Assembly: GCF_958979055.1 (NCBI RefSeq)
Contig: NC_084896.1
Span: 3,472,001 to 3,536,000, forward strand
Direction of reading: 5' to 3'
Length of the DNA: 64,000 nt
Source: Alnus glutinosa
Lineage: Eukaryota; Streptophyta; Magnoliopsida; Fagales; Betulaceae
Part shown: piece after piece, positions 1 to 11,100 of the stretch
Position numbering within the stretch: position 1 is the stretch's first letter
Layout of the letters: the number at the start of each line of letters is the position of its first letter
Translations under genes and position numbers: made by a program
Notes under the pieces: model-generated
Seen by the model: the letters and a program-made list of their open reading frames with translations, nothing else
Databases searched by the model: none
Told to the model about the DNA's origin: nothing

Positions 1-257
1 CCATAATGAGAGCATTGAGAGGCTATTTGTGCTTATATAAGTTACTTTTAATTTGATTTAGATTTATTTAATTAAATGGATTATAACTTTTAACTCTAAT
101 ATGTTAATTCTTAGTTGGGTTCACGTCAAATCACTCAACTTTGATCCACTAATTTAATGTTGGATTTGTGGGTCATGTCATATATTGCCAGTCCAAAATT
201 AATGACTTCTGAAACCCTAAAAAGTTATTTTAAGGACTTAAAAAAAAAATATATTAG
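1..257. other. AT-rich intergenic sequence
   Basis: No gene-like reading frame, splice pattern or recognisable repeat is seen here. It is ordinary AT-rich plant intergenic sequence leading into the GC-rich repeat that follows. Confidence 0.5.
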
Positions 258-650
258 GAGTGGCTCAAGGCCAATTTTGGGGTGACCGAACCACCCCATG
301 GGCCAAAACCTCTTTTTTTTTTCTTTTCTTTTTTTCACTTTGGCCCATGGGGTGGCCGAACCACCCCTATGGACCATTGGGGTAGTTCGGCCACCACCAT
401 ATTAACATATCTAGGGATGGCAGAACCACCCCTATGGCCTTTGGCCACCCCAGGGGCAAAAGTGAAAATAATAATAATAATAAAAATAAAAAATAATTGG
501 TTTTGGCCCTTGGGGGTAGGCCACCGAACCACCCCCAAAAATGGCCTTTGGGGGTGGCTCAACTACCCCCTTGGCCAAAATGGGGGTAGCTAGCCCCCCC
601 CATGTGGCTATCAACCACCTCTAGATTTTATATATAGTAGCCACATCAGC
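258..650. repeat. GGCCACCCC-rich dispersed repeat, copy 1
   Basis: This block is much richer in G and C than its surroundings. It alternates short motifs such as ggggtggccgaaccacccc on both strands, so it can fold back on itself, with T-rich spacers in the middle. The same kind of sequence recurs at 36003-36131 and 42300-42510, where it is split by a hAT element. The short reading frames across it are rich in Pro and Trp and are not coding. It is probably a foldback or MITE-type repeat; its exact ends and superfamily are not clear. Confidence 0.6.
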
Positions 651-1409
651 GCTGATACGGCTCTGGAGACAAGTATCGCATAGGTACGTCGACACGTATA
701 GAATGGCATGGTGGGACGTTAGTTTAGGATTAAAAAATAAACAAAAATACCATTTCTGTCTTTTCTCATAGCACAAATACATTCTATGATCGATAAAAAC
801 AAGAACTTAGGGGGCAAAAAATAAAGTTTTAAACCATACCATAAGTATTTAACCCTAGATTTTAAAGGTATTCATCGATCAGTACTAAATCAAACGTCAG
901 TTTTTAGTGGATAAGATTAAGTTTTATAACTAATTATAGGAAACTTCAATGGTAACCTAACTTATCTTTTTAGAGTGATGATGTAGACGTATCCGAAGGA
1001 ATGGCCCCTGGTACATTTAATAATCTGTTCATCTATCTCAAGTTGGCACGAGTACTATTGGGTCCATCGCCCATGTCGTCCTCTTCCTCTTCCCTGCATG
1101 TGCATAGCTTTTTCGTTGCAGAAAAGTTAATCACATGGGTGTGGTGCCCTTTGTTTTCCAATGTACGGCCACCTGTTTTTAAGCACTAAAAGCTCAGAAA
1201 ATTAGTGAAACCAGCCTGCATGTGTTTCTGGTTGGCCCGTCAATTCCAATACACAGGTGGGTCTGTTGCACCAAAAGTTAGTGGATAAATACCCTGATGA
1301 GTGATGAGTTGCAGCTATCTGAGCAAAGCCATGTGAAAGTAGGCCCTCTCAGCTTCCCCAGCAGCCAGTTTCCTGACATCACTCCCACCAGTTTCTCTCT
1401 GATTATCTG
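651..1409. other. Upstream region of the SAUR gene
   Basis: No gene is seen. The stretch should hold the SAUR promoter. One GAGACA (reverse complement of the auxin-response core TGTCTC) lies near 665, about 850 bases upstream of the start codon, which is too far and too common a hexamer to carry weight. Confidence 0.4.
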
Positions 1410-1417
1410 TATAAATA
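1410..1417 (+). promoter_or_regulatory. TATA box of the SAUR gene
   Basis: The sequence tataaata lies 99 bases before the SAUR start codon. That fits a short 5' leader with transcription starting about 30 bases downstream, near 1445, where the leader becomes rich in C and A. Confidence 0.6.
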
Positions 1418-1515
1418 CAAACACCAGAGAAGCCTAAAGCCTTCAAACTCCAAAGAACTCAGCTGCCACAAGCTTCAACAAGCTCTATATATCAATCAAA
1501 CACTTCAATCTAGTC

Positions 1516-1809
1516 ATGGGTATTATACGTGTGCCATCGATGATTGCCAATGCCAAGCAACTTCTCAAACTTCAGACCAGAAACCAGTCGGATGTTCCCA
1601 GAGGCCACATTGCAGTCTATGTGGGAGAGGTCCAAAGAAAGAGGTTTGTGGTTCCAATATCTGTCCTGAACCATCCTTCATTCCAAAACCTGCTTAGCCG
1701 AGCTGAGGAAGAGTTCGGATTCAACCATCCAATGGGTGGTCTAACAATTCCCTGCAAAGAAGACGCCTTCATCGATCTCATGACTTCTCAACTGCAGCAT
1801 GCCTCGTGA
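1516..1809 (+). CDS. SAUR family auxin-responsive protein
   Basis: A single-exon gene for 97 residues, the usual size for the SAUR (small auxin up RNA) family. The SAUR domain fills about residues 28-93: the [10 protein letters not shown] motif, [15 protein letters not shown], a [11 protein letters not shown] helix and the GGLTIPC motif. The short N-terminus is basic and has no signal peptide. Known SAURs of this short type act in auxin-induced cell expansion by inhibiting PP2C.D phosphatases and so activating plasma-membrane proton pumps; that role here is inferred from family. The start is the first ATG after a TATA box at 1410 and is followed by the conserved N-terminus. SAUR genes often occur in tandem arrays, but no second copy is in this window. 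Confidence 0.93.
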   Translation: MGIIRVPSMIANAKQLLKLQTRNQSDVPRGHIAVYVGEVQRKRFVVPISVLNHPSFQNLLSRAEEEFGFNHPMGGLTIPCKEDAFIDLMTSQLQHAS

Positions 1810-2400
1810 AGAAATGGAGAACACATAGCAGTAGCACTACTTCACAATTTTGATAACTTCTAGTAAACTACAAAATGTAAATGAGTGGACAGGGCAAGAG
1901 TAAATTGCTCTCCCGGCCCAGAAATGAAATTCTTGTGTTTGAAATCTTCTATTAACTCCTCACCAACAGATTCTATAGCTTGTTTGAGATTGTTTTACAT
2001 TGAATTGCACTCCAACTTCAAGGGATATTGAGAGACCAAGAGCAGGCTCCTACACGGCTACACCAAAAAGGTCATTAAAGTTATAGCTCAAAGCCTCAAA
2101 CCTTGTAGAGTTTGTCCAAATTTGTTTGTGGATTCCAGTTTGGAAAATGCTTACGGTACTATTGGTTTTACTATAATTTCCTTATAAACTAGCGTGTCGG
2201 TTCATAATTAATGTAATAATTAAGAATGTATGGTTGATAAGTCAGCCACTAACTAATTAAATTGATAAATCATTTTTTTTTTACTTAATTATTTCACTAA
2301 TTATGGAATATATATGAGAGTCTCATTTATCATTATATTGAAAATTTGAACAGAAGAAAAGAAGGAAAAAAAATAAAATATAATATAGAATGAAAAATCT
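1810..2400. other. 3' region of SAUR and intergenic DNA
   Basis: AT-rich sequence with no gene. The first 150 or so bases should contain the SAUR 3' UTR. The rest shows nothing recognisable up to the poly-T run at 2401. Confidence 0.4.
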
Positions 2401-3275
2401 GTTTTTTTTTTTTTTTTTTTTTTTGAACAAATCTCCAGAACCTTCATTGATAAAACAGAACCCCAAAGGGGATTACAACAAGGCAAAAGCCTAAGAACCA
2501 GTACAAGAACAAAGGTGAGAAACACCTCCCGAAGGTTACAACAATGGCCGTAGGCCGAGGTAGTGAATAAAGTTGAAGAAACTTCATCCACAAAGTCAGG
2601 AAAATCCTGGCTTAAAGCAGCTACCAAGAGGTAGGCTGTGATCAAAGAAACAAGAATATACAAATTCAAACAGAGACAACCAAACATCCAGCACCATGAG
2701 CACCGCGACCGGAGCACAAGGCGTGTTGAGCACGCACCGACTTCGGAAACTCTTCTAGCCATCGAACGACCTCCAGAAGACCAGATCGACACGAAGACGA
2801 AGCCGAAAAAACAAACGGTGACCCTCACGCGCTCACCCAGGGAGGACACTCCCCAGCGCGTGCTGGCCACGCGCCGCGCAGGAGAGAACCACACAGATCC
2901 GTCGAGTGACGACCGAGACTAGAAGAGGCCGGTGACCACGAAAGAAAAGCTCATGTCAACAAACACCCAGCGAAGGCTTACAAATCTAGCAAAAAACACA
3001 TCTTCACCGAATACCTACCGACATCCGCCATACCCATAGGCAAGAGCTTGAGAAACCCTCTGTTTGCACCAACAACAACAAAAACGAAAAACAAAACAAC
3101 AAAAGAAAAAACACCAGCCTCACCGGATCAAAGTCCGGGAGAGACCACAGCACCACAACCCTAAGGTTGGGAGGACAAAACATCCCACTGGAGACCATTG
3201 GGATGACAAAAAAACCACCCTAGCCCGTGAAGGCTAGGGAGAGACCGGCACCAGGAGGGGGAGACTTGAAGCCTC

Positions 3276-3307
<32 letters not shown>

Positions 3308-3310
3308 CGG
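2401..3310 (-). mobile_element. Poly-A-tailed retroposed segment (non-LTR type)
   Basis: Read on the minus strand, this segment starts near a run of about 30 G residues (C on plus, 3277-3306), continues through about 850 bases of moderately GC-rich sequence and ends in a long A tail (the T run at 2401-2423). A poly-A tail joined to foreign-looking sequence is the mark of a LINE, SINE or processed RNA insertion. A minus-strand frame of 197 residues crosses it but shows no reverse-transcriptase motif, so this may be only the 3' part of a LINE or a non-autonomous retroposon. Clear target-site duplications were not found. The segment at 43960-44580 has a similar make-up. Confidence 0.4.
3277..3306. 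repeat. Poly-C tract of about 30 bases
   Basis: An uninterrupted run of C, followed by gcgggg, at the edge of the retroposed segment. Runs of this length are rare in plant DNA and hard to sequence, so the length is uncertain. Confidence 0.8.
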
Positions 3311-5107
3311 GGCAAAACAAGCTTCAAAAATATAATGAGTAGCAGCTCATATAATATAACCTTGATATCTCATTTGTGGACAACTTCACATGGATTTTTT
3401 TTCTCTTACGAGGTCCACAGTGTCATCATGTCTTATGTCATGTTCTGGTACTGAAGCAACCTGACGTTTTTCAATGATCGATGATGACTTTAATGGAACA
3501 TGTGGGGCTGATGCACCATAGGTTAGGATTGGGGTGGATAAGGAATGCAGATAGTGATCCCCTGCAATACTTTAGGTGCAATTCTTAAAATCTCCTCCCG
3601 AGTCCTCCACCACCGCCGCCACCACCACAAACTCCCACTCCTCTCCGCCCCAACTCCTTCGTCCTCCACCACCACCACTACCTCGATCTCCTCCACTCGC
3701 CACCCATCAACAAGCACTAGATAATTCAAAAGAAAGAGTTTAAGAATTACCAGAGCTCTCCAAATTTACCCCCACATGCAATTTCAATGTTTAAGTACTC
3801 CTCAATTCTTGTTTGATGTCAAGCCTACATAATCCACTAAAGATTGTTTCAAGCTTTTCCTTCACCAGATAAAAATCGGTATTACTTGCCTCCAATCATT
3901 CTTCTGTCTATTCGCCAAAAAAAAAAAAATAATAAGAATTCTATTTTCTTAATTGACAGAAAAACATGCTTGAATGGTCAAACCCCTAACTACTTTGAAT
4001 CACACTCAAGTTTTTGCAATCCGGCCCATCCCCTATAGTTCTGTTAAGAACTTTTCTCTTAACTCCTGATCTTCCGGTTGAAAACTTCAATGGCTCCCTA
4101 ATTAACATGCCTCAGGACTGGATCATGATGTAGGAAGGGGTGGGTCAATATACTCACCTACCCAAATGAAAATGTTGCATAATTGACTTTGCATCCCGAA
4201 ACAAAATGACAAAGCTTTGCTCCGAATCCGAACTGGGTTGGAAGAATTTAACAACCTCAGTTGGAAAAATTTCCTCCAACCCAGTTTAGAAAAAAACTTT
4301 GTCCGGAACAAAATTTAGCACCCCAAAATGGAGTAGAGAGAGAGCTATGCCGAACAGCCTATAAGGCTATAATAGTTGTACGTAGACAAATTACATCTGC
4401 TTTACTCAACTATAATATTATAATGTAGCAGCTCTCTAGCTAGTTTATTAATTTAACGCTCGTAATGCCCTATTAAAGGGGCCATCACTGAAGCTGTAGC
4501 CAATTAAAAAGGCAGTGGGTAAATCTCAAAATGAACAAACATGCTAAACAGAGCTCCACATCTGTCCCTTCTCCTTCCATGAATTGGTGTTGAAATCAAA
4601 GATCATGACCTTGCAATGCAATGCATCTCAAAATGGACAACATGCTCACAGTGCGCCACCTCGCTTTTCATTTTGCATGAATTGCTTGAAATCAAAGGCT
4701 ATCTCTTCACTTTGCAAGAAATTCTTGAACCAAAGAAGGTATATTCACTTTATTTTCCTCAGCTCACAATCTTCCTCAGTCTGTGGACAGAAGGTGCTTA
4801 CAACATCTATTGACGTGTCAATCTTCGAAGAATGGAGTGGTAAGTTAGGGTTAGGAGATAAAGTAGTTGCATTCCGAGGAGCATGCATACAGAGGTGCAT
4901 ATCCTAAATTGATTAATAGTTGAAGGTAGTTGGAGAAGTGGCGAGTAGAAGCTGAGAATCTTTTGCTCACGTGCAGGTATATAATTGTCGGGACACCCCA
5001 AAACAGGAGTCATTAACGATACTGTTAATAGCATCAGCTTCTGCCAGTATAGTTGCATAAGATACTGTGAAGCTGTCACCTGGTAGGAATGAATACACAT
5101 TGCCACC
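3311..5107. other. Intergenic DNA and MRL1 3' flank
   Basis: No convincing gene. A short stretch rich in CCACC triplets lies at 3595-3700. The last 200-300 bases before 5108 should be the 3' UTR of the minus-strand MRL1 gene. Confidence 0.4.
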
Positions 5108-8100
5108 TTAATCCAGAGACAGATTTCCAGTTCGAATGTTGCGCTGCTGATGGATGATCCCTTTTCCTAGTCGTGACTGGGATGAGCTCCAATCTCCTGG
5201 TTTCCCACTGAATGGAGAAGTGAGCTTTGGCTGAAACCATCTTCTCAGGGATAGCCCATTAATTCTGATTTTTCCGTATGATTCATTCCCTTGGTACTGT
5301 AATCCAAGTCTTCTAAGTAATGCTGCAACTGCCTGGCTAGCCCTGTCATGGTAATAATACAAAGACAAGTCAATCAAGACACATAACGGTTCCGATAGCA
5401 GAGAGCACAAAGAAAAACACTAATATTTTGGATGAAGGAATTTATTTAAAACGCGCAACTTGGATGCAACCCAAGTGTGAGGGAAGGATGCAAAAGACAC
5501 ATATCACCAAAGCACTAATGATCACATAAGCCTACAAAGGAAAAACCACATTTGCACTTCACATCCTAACAATTAAGGGACCTAGCTCATCTTGAAGATT
5601 ACTGTTTATCTTTATATTTAGGCTGTAATAAAGAAAGTATGACATGAGTAAAGAAAGTATGATATGAACAGGCTCCTAAAGAGCAACCAACTAACATTGT
5701 CTTTGCAGAATAGGATCAGTATAATTTGTTTTTCAAGGTGATGGCAAGTGACTCCTTTGTGATCTACATTTTCTAAAATGAAACCTTTCAGAAGTGGCAT
5801 TGACAACTCACTCCAATATAGCAAGTGAAATACATACTATTCGGCAAAAAGTGAGGATGAGCACCATTTGGCCGTTATCATCACACCATGTGGCAGGCAC
5901 AATATTATATATGTGATGATATCCAAGATAGGGATGGCAATTTTGAGCTTGTTAAAATCCACACGATCTTTAATACGGACAAATAAGAGATTAATTACAA
6001 ATTATTTGCTAAGTGACCTGTTCTGCTTAATTTTTTATTTAAAAAATAAAGAGAATGTTGACTATCCAAATATAATCCCATTAACCACAATTTGCACCAT
6101 CAACTTCAGATAATTATCTCAATAACTTCTTTTGCTTTGATATTATTTGTCTCTTCAAACATATGTTGTGCACTTATTCTCTGAAATATCTAGAAGATGT
6201 GGGCCATGTGGCCAATTTTTTAGGAGTGACCAAATAAAGTAGATGTGGAACTGATCACATTGGATTTTGAATAAATAATTAAATCTAATTATTTATTTGA
6301 AACGTAACAGTTAATCAGTGTAGAATGCTATGATGGCCATTATTTGGTTTTTTGTAAGGGGATAATATAGTGGGCTTAATGGGGGTTAATTAGGTTAAGA
6401 TGGCTTGATAGACTGAACTGTTAGAAGTTAGTTTTAGAACTAGTGGGTTGGGTTGTTAGTAGTTAGGGGTAGTTATAGTTGGAAGCTTGTATATAACCCA
6501 GGTCCACGAATGAATCTGGATCGAATTTGTCAATGTGTAAACAGTGTCCATGGAGTTTAGGCTTTCCTTGAATAAAGCTTGGAGATTCTGGACCTCTCGA
6601 AGTGTCCAGCTTGCGATTCATCTTCTTCCACCTCTATTCTCTTCTATAAATCTATCATTTCTTTACGATTAAACTTCAGAATATAGACAGAAAAATATAA
6701 GTACATTACAAGTGGTATCAGATTAGTCACCGATCTTGGCGAAAAATGGTGGATGGCATCGGAGTTTATCAGTTGGTCGAAACTGTGAAATTGACGCAGG
6801 ATATTTACAAACAGATACAGGACAATCAGAAGCAAATCCAGGAGTCTTTGAAGGCCACACAACACCAGATTCAAGATTTCCATGCTCGATTTGTGGAGGA
6901 AATGCAGTTCCAAGAAGTTGCAGAAGACATCAAGAAATTGGTAAAATTCAAATCCCCTATTATTAATGATAATAAGGCTAGTAGGGAAAATGTGGAGTCT
7001 TGGATACCTGAATTTTCTGGTCGTGGGAGTAGGAATTCCCAACCCCAGCAGATGCGAGTAGACCTTCCCAGTTTTGATGGTGATAATCCATCCAATTGGG
7101 TATCTAAGGCTATTCAATACTTGGATTACTATCAAATTCCTGAGAATCGAAAAATCAAAGTAGCTTCTTTTTATATGGAAGGGATTCCTTTAAAATGGTT
7201 CCAAAATGGGGAGGATAGTGGGCTGTTTCCCGATTGGGATGCTTTTGTGAGGGAATTGCACACCAGATTTGGTCCATCAACAATTGAAAAGTTGGAAAAA
7301 GTTTCTGGTGAGGAAATTCAAGAAGCACGAAATGAGTCGATCAAGAACGAAGATGTGGCGTCCAGTACTACAGTGGAATCTATTGAAACAGAAATTCAAG
7401 AACAAGAAGACCAAAGTGTATTTGAAGAAGACAAGCAGAGGAAGCAGGACGACCAGCAACATCAAGAAATCAAGAAAGACTACTTGTTGGAGCAAGGGTT
7501 CGAAAATTTTTTTCCAGACAGGGAGGCACAGAATGGTGATGCTGAGAATGTGTTTGATAAACAATTGCGAAGAAATTGGGATGGTATCTTCTTTCTTTGG
7601 TGTGGCAGATGGAAATTTGATCCAGGACTCAAGAAGCGTTTACTGACATCAATCCCTCCTTCAAACCAGCCATTGAAGATGCGGAAGAATGACCTGGTTT
7701 GTAGGTTGAGTGGAAATGGGTCGGGTTCGAAAGAAGAGACAGATTCGATGGGTTTTGGTGATGTTGGGCTAGGTGTAATTTTGGTTAAGGGAAAGAAGAG
7801 GATGAGAATTGACTTTCGTTTTGGTTTGACATATACAGGAGGGGATGAAGAGGGCAATGGGTTTTTGAGTTTGCTGTTTGGGAGGAGACTTGCAAAGAGA
7901 GGAATTGGTGGTGGTGATCGAAATAATTGTGTGGTTTTTAAGCATCGATGGCGTTGGAAGATTACGAATAGAATAAGCCCAGAAGCTCAAGAAGGAAAAA
8001 GGAATGGGACGGCAAAGCAAGAGCAAAGCAATAGATTGACAGAGAAGAAGATAGCATTGGGAAGACAAGTGTGTTGTAGTGTGTGCAGCAAATGTAAGGA

Positions 8101-11100
8101 AAAGTGACAAGTTGCTGAAGGCTGTAGAGAAGTACTGTGAGTTGAAGAGACAAAAGAGATGAAATTTTTTGCAAGTCTACTGGAGTAGATTTTGTAAGTC
8201 TACTGGAAGGTAATTCCAGTAAAATTCGTAGAGGGCACACAATAGAGAATTCCAGAGGATTAGTGAAGACAATACACGTGGACAGCTAGAAGACATTAGA
8301 GAATTTTAGAAGACTACTTGCGTTTTATTGGTAATACTTTGCGTTTTGTTATTTCCTTAAGTGGGCTTTTCTTGTAAAAATTACACCTTGTGGGCAAGGT
8401 GTTTTGAAGGAGAAGGGAATGTAAGGGGATAATATAGTGGGCTTAATGGGGGTTAATTAGGTTAAGATGGCTTGATAGACTGAACTGTTAGAAGTTAGTT
8501 TTAGAACTAGTGGGTTGGGTTGTTAGTAGTTAGGGGTAGTTATAGTTGGAAGCTTGTATATAACCCAGGTCCACGAATGAATCTGGATCGAATTTGTCAA
8601 TGTGTAAACAGTGTCCATGGAATTTAGGCTTTCCTTGAATAAAGCTTGGAGATTCTGGACCTCTCGAAGTGTCCAGCTTGCGATTCATCTTCTTCCACCT
8701 CTATTCTCTTCTATAAATCTATCATTTCTTTACGATTAAACTTCAGAATATAGACAGAAAAATATAAGTACATTACATTTTTCAAACCCAATAGCTATAT
8801 TGCTCGAGGATGGGTTTAGTTATTTGTACTGCAAGTTATGCTATCTTGGTTATAAGCTCATACTTTTCTGCACAAATCAAATTTAACAAGACACATACAT
8901 TGAAAGATGCTTAACCTAGATACAAGATACTTAAGTCAAAAGAAAAATAATTTTAATTACTAACAAGCTCTTCTCACCTTCCTGAAAGATTGATTGTCCT
9001 CTCCCCCTTCGGAGAAATAAAATTTGTCTCATCCACAGACAGTAAAATGGTTATGTTAGGTAACTTTGCACCTGCAAAATTTGGGGCTAGGTATGATAAG
9101 ATGTAATTTCAATGTCCAACATCCAAATTTATTTTTTGATAAGTAAGAAATGTTTTATTAAAATGTCCAACATCCAAATTGTTCATAGGATTAGAGAGAT
9201 TAAATATTTTAGCATATTCCTCAATCAGAAAACAATAAAGGGGAACTACCAAGATATCATTAGAATAAAAAGGCAGCTGCTCCCCACTTTGAGATGCTTG
9301 TACGGGACACCAAACACAACAATGTAAAGTCATAGTTGGCTTATCTTGGCCGAGTTTGCAACTTAACACAACTACATCATGATCCAACTCAAGTTTCATG
9401 TAAACTTGACAAAGCAATAACAGTTATTTGTTGATATGGAAACAAAATCTGACACACCAAGTTGCATACCATATTTCAGTGAAGTACTTAACTTATTTTC
9501 TTTATCTATTATGTATATCACTGCAAGTTAAATTGTCCCATATTCATTCAAATTACAAAATGTTTCAATGGAAATAAATGTATTGCAATGATGTTTGAGA
9601 AAATGAAAACAGTGAACTACGTACAGATAACACAAGGGATAAAGAAAAGCTGACATTCACGGAAACTTCTCTACTCATACAAATTAATTCTTTTCAATTT
9701 CTGATCATTTTCACAAATTCATTCAGCTAGATTACCTTCTGGACCACAACTAACTTATAGGTCAAATCTGGAAAAGGAGAGTAAAAAAGTTCAGATGTTA
9801 TTACCAGCAGCAAGCCGATGCTTGAGACCTTTCAAAACAGTCAACAGGTAGACCTGGCAAATTTTTAAAGAATTTCAGTAATTTGAATTCATGAACTATC
9901 ATAGCACATGTAGCTTGCTTAAAATTTGTGTGTGTGAGTGAGAGAGAGAGAGATGCAGCGTAGATGTTAAGATTCAGTACTGACATATTCGAGGTCATTA
10001 GCACATGTTATGTAACTCAAAAGGAAGTCATAAATAAGTAAGAAGCAATAGACACACATTAATGGACAATTGTAACCATTAATAAAAAGAAAAAAGGAAA
10101 GTATCTAAAAAGCAGGTCTCGTTGCTCAAAGTGAAAGGTTTCACCACCAAAATATAATAAACCAAAAGGTTTCAATGGTTCATAGTACATACAAAGTGTT
10201 CCATGTACTCTAAAAAAGCATATAGCTTGAGTTTCATATTCCCTCACTCGCTCATCCCCCCGCCCGCGCCTGGGGTGGGGAAATCGTCAATGAACATCAT
10301 ACTTCTGTAATGACAATTCAGAACTTGTGTAGCAGAAATGATCGCCATAAATATATTTTCTGCAGTGTTAGAGAGACAAGCTCACCTCAGCAGTATGAGT
10401 CTCCAAGTTTCTTACATCAACAACAATAGGACTTGCTTTAAAGGATACACATGGAACAATTCCAAGTGAAGCAGCTTCCTATAATTTGATAACAATATCA
10501 GATAGTCTCCTAGGAAGTTTTCATAATAAGCACGAGTTTCGTATAAGCATAGAATCAATATCAGCTACTACTGACCTCAACTAATGAAAAAGCACGAGGG
10601 TCATATTCTCCAAACCCATCTATTAATGAACAGAGGTTTGAGCATCTTGAAGTGTCACCACTCACTCCCAGATTCTCAATGAGTTTATCTTTCACGGACG
10701 CATCGCAGGGGAATTGCAGGCATCCCAGAACTTGTGATAAAACTTCATTTGTAGGCATTACACCAGATACAATTGTTTCACGGTACATCATTAACGCCAC
10801 TGACGTCCTGAAGAAAGAGGGGAAAAAGGTGCAGTATAATAGAAATTACTCAGGCACTGCATTAGTGTTAAAGCAACAGTTCATGATAAACACAAGCATT
10901 ATAGATAACTACTACAATTACAAGTTGGATGAAATTGAAAATACAGAAAGAGAACGAAGAGCATTTCTAATATGTTCACCTCATGATCACTCACTACAGT
11001 TTATAGCATAAATATGTTGTTTTTTGATTGCCCGTGATTCAAGCACTTGCTAACAGAATATTTGCAGTGGTCAAAAAGACTAACATACCCTTTATTGTCG

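Noticed and set aside
2301..2894. A 197-residue minus-strand frame
   Set aside because: It ends by reading through a poly-A tail into Lys runs, has no domain, and lies in a retroposed segment.
7480..7857. Antisense frame inside the gag gene
   Set aside because: It is a shadow of the gag frame on the other strand with no domain of its own.
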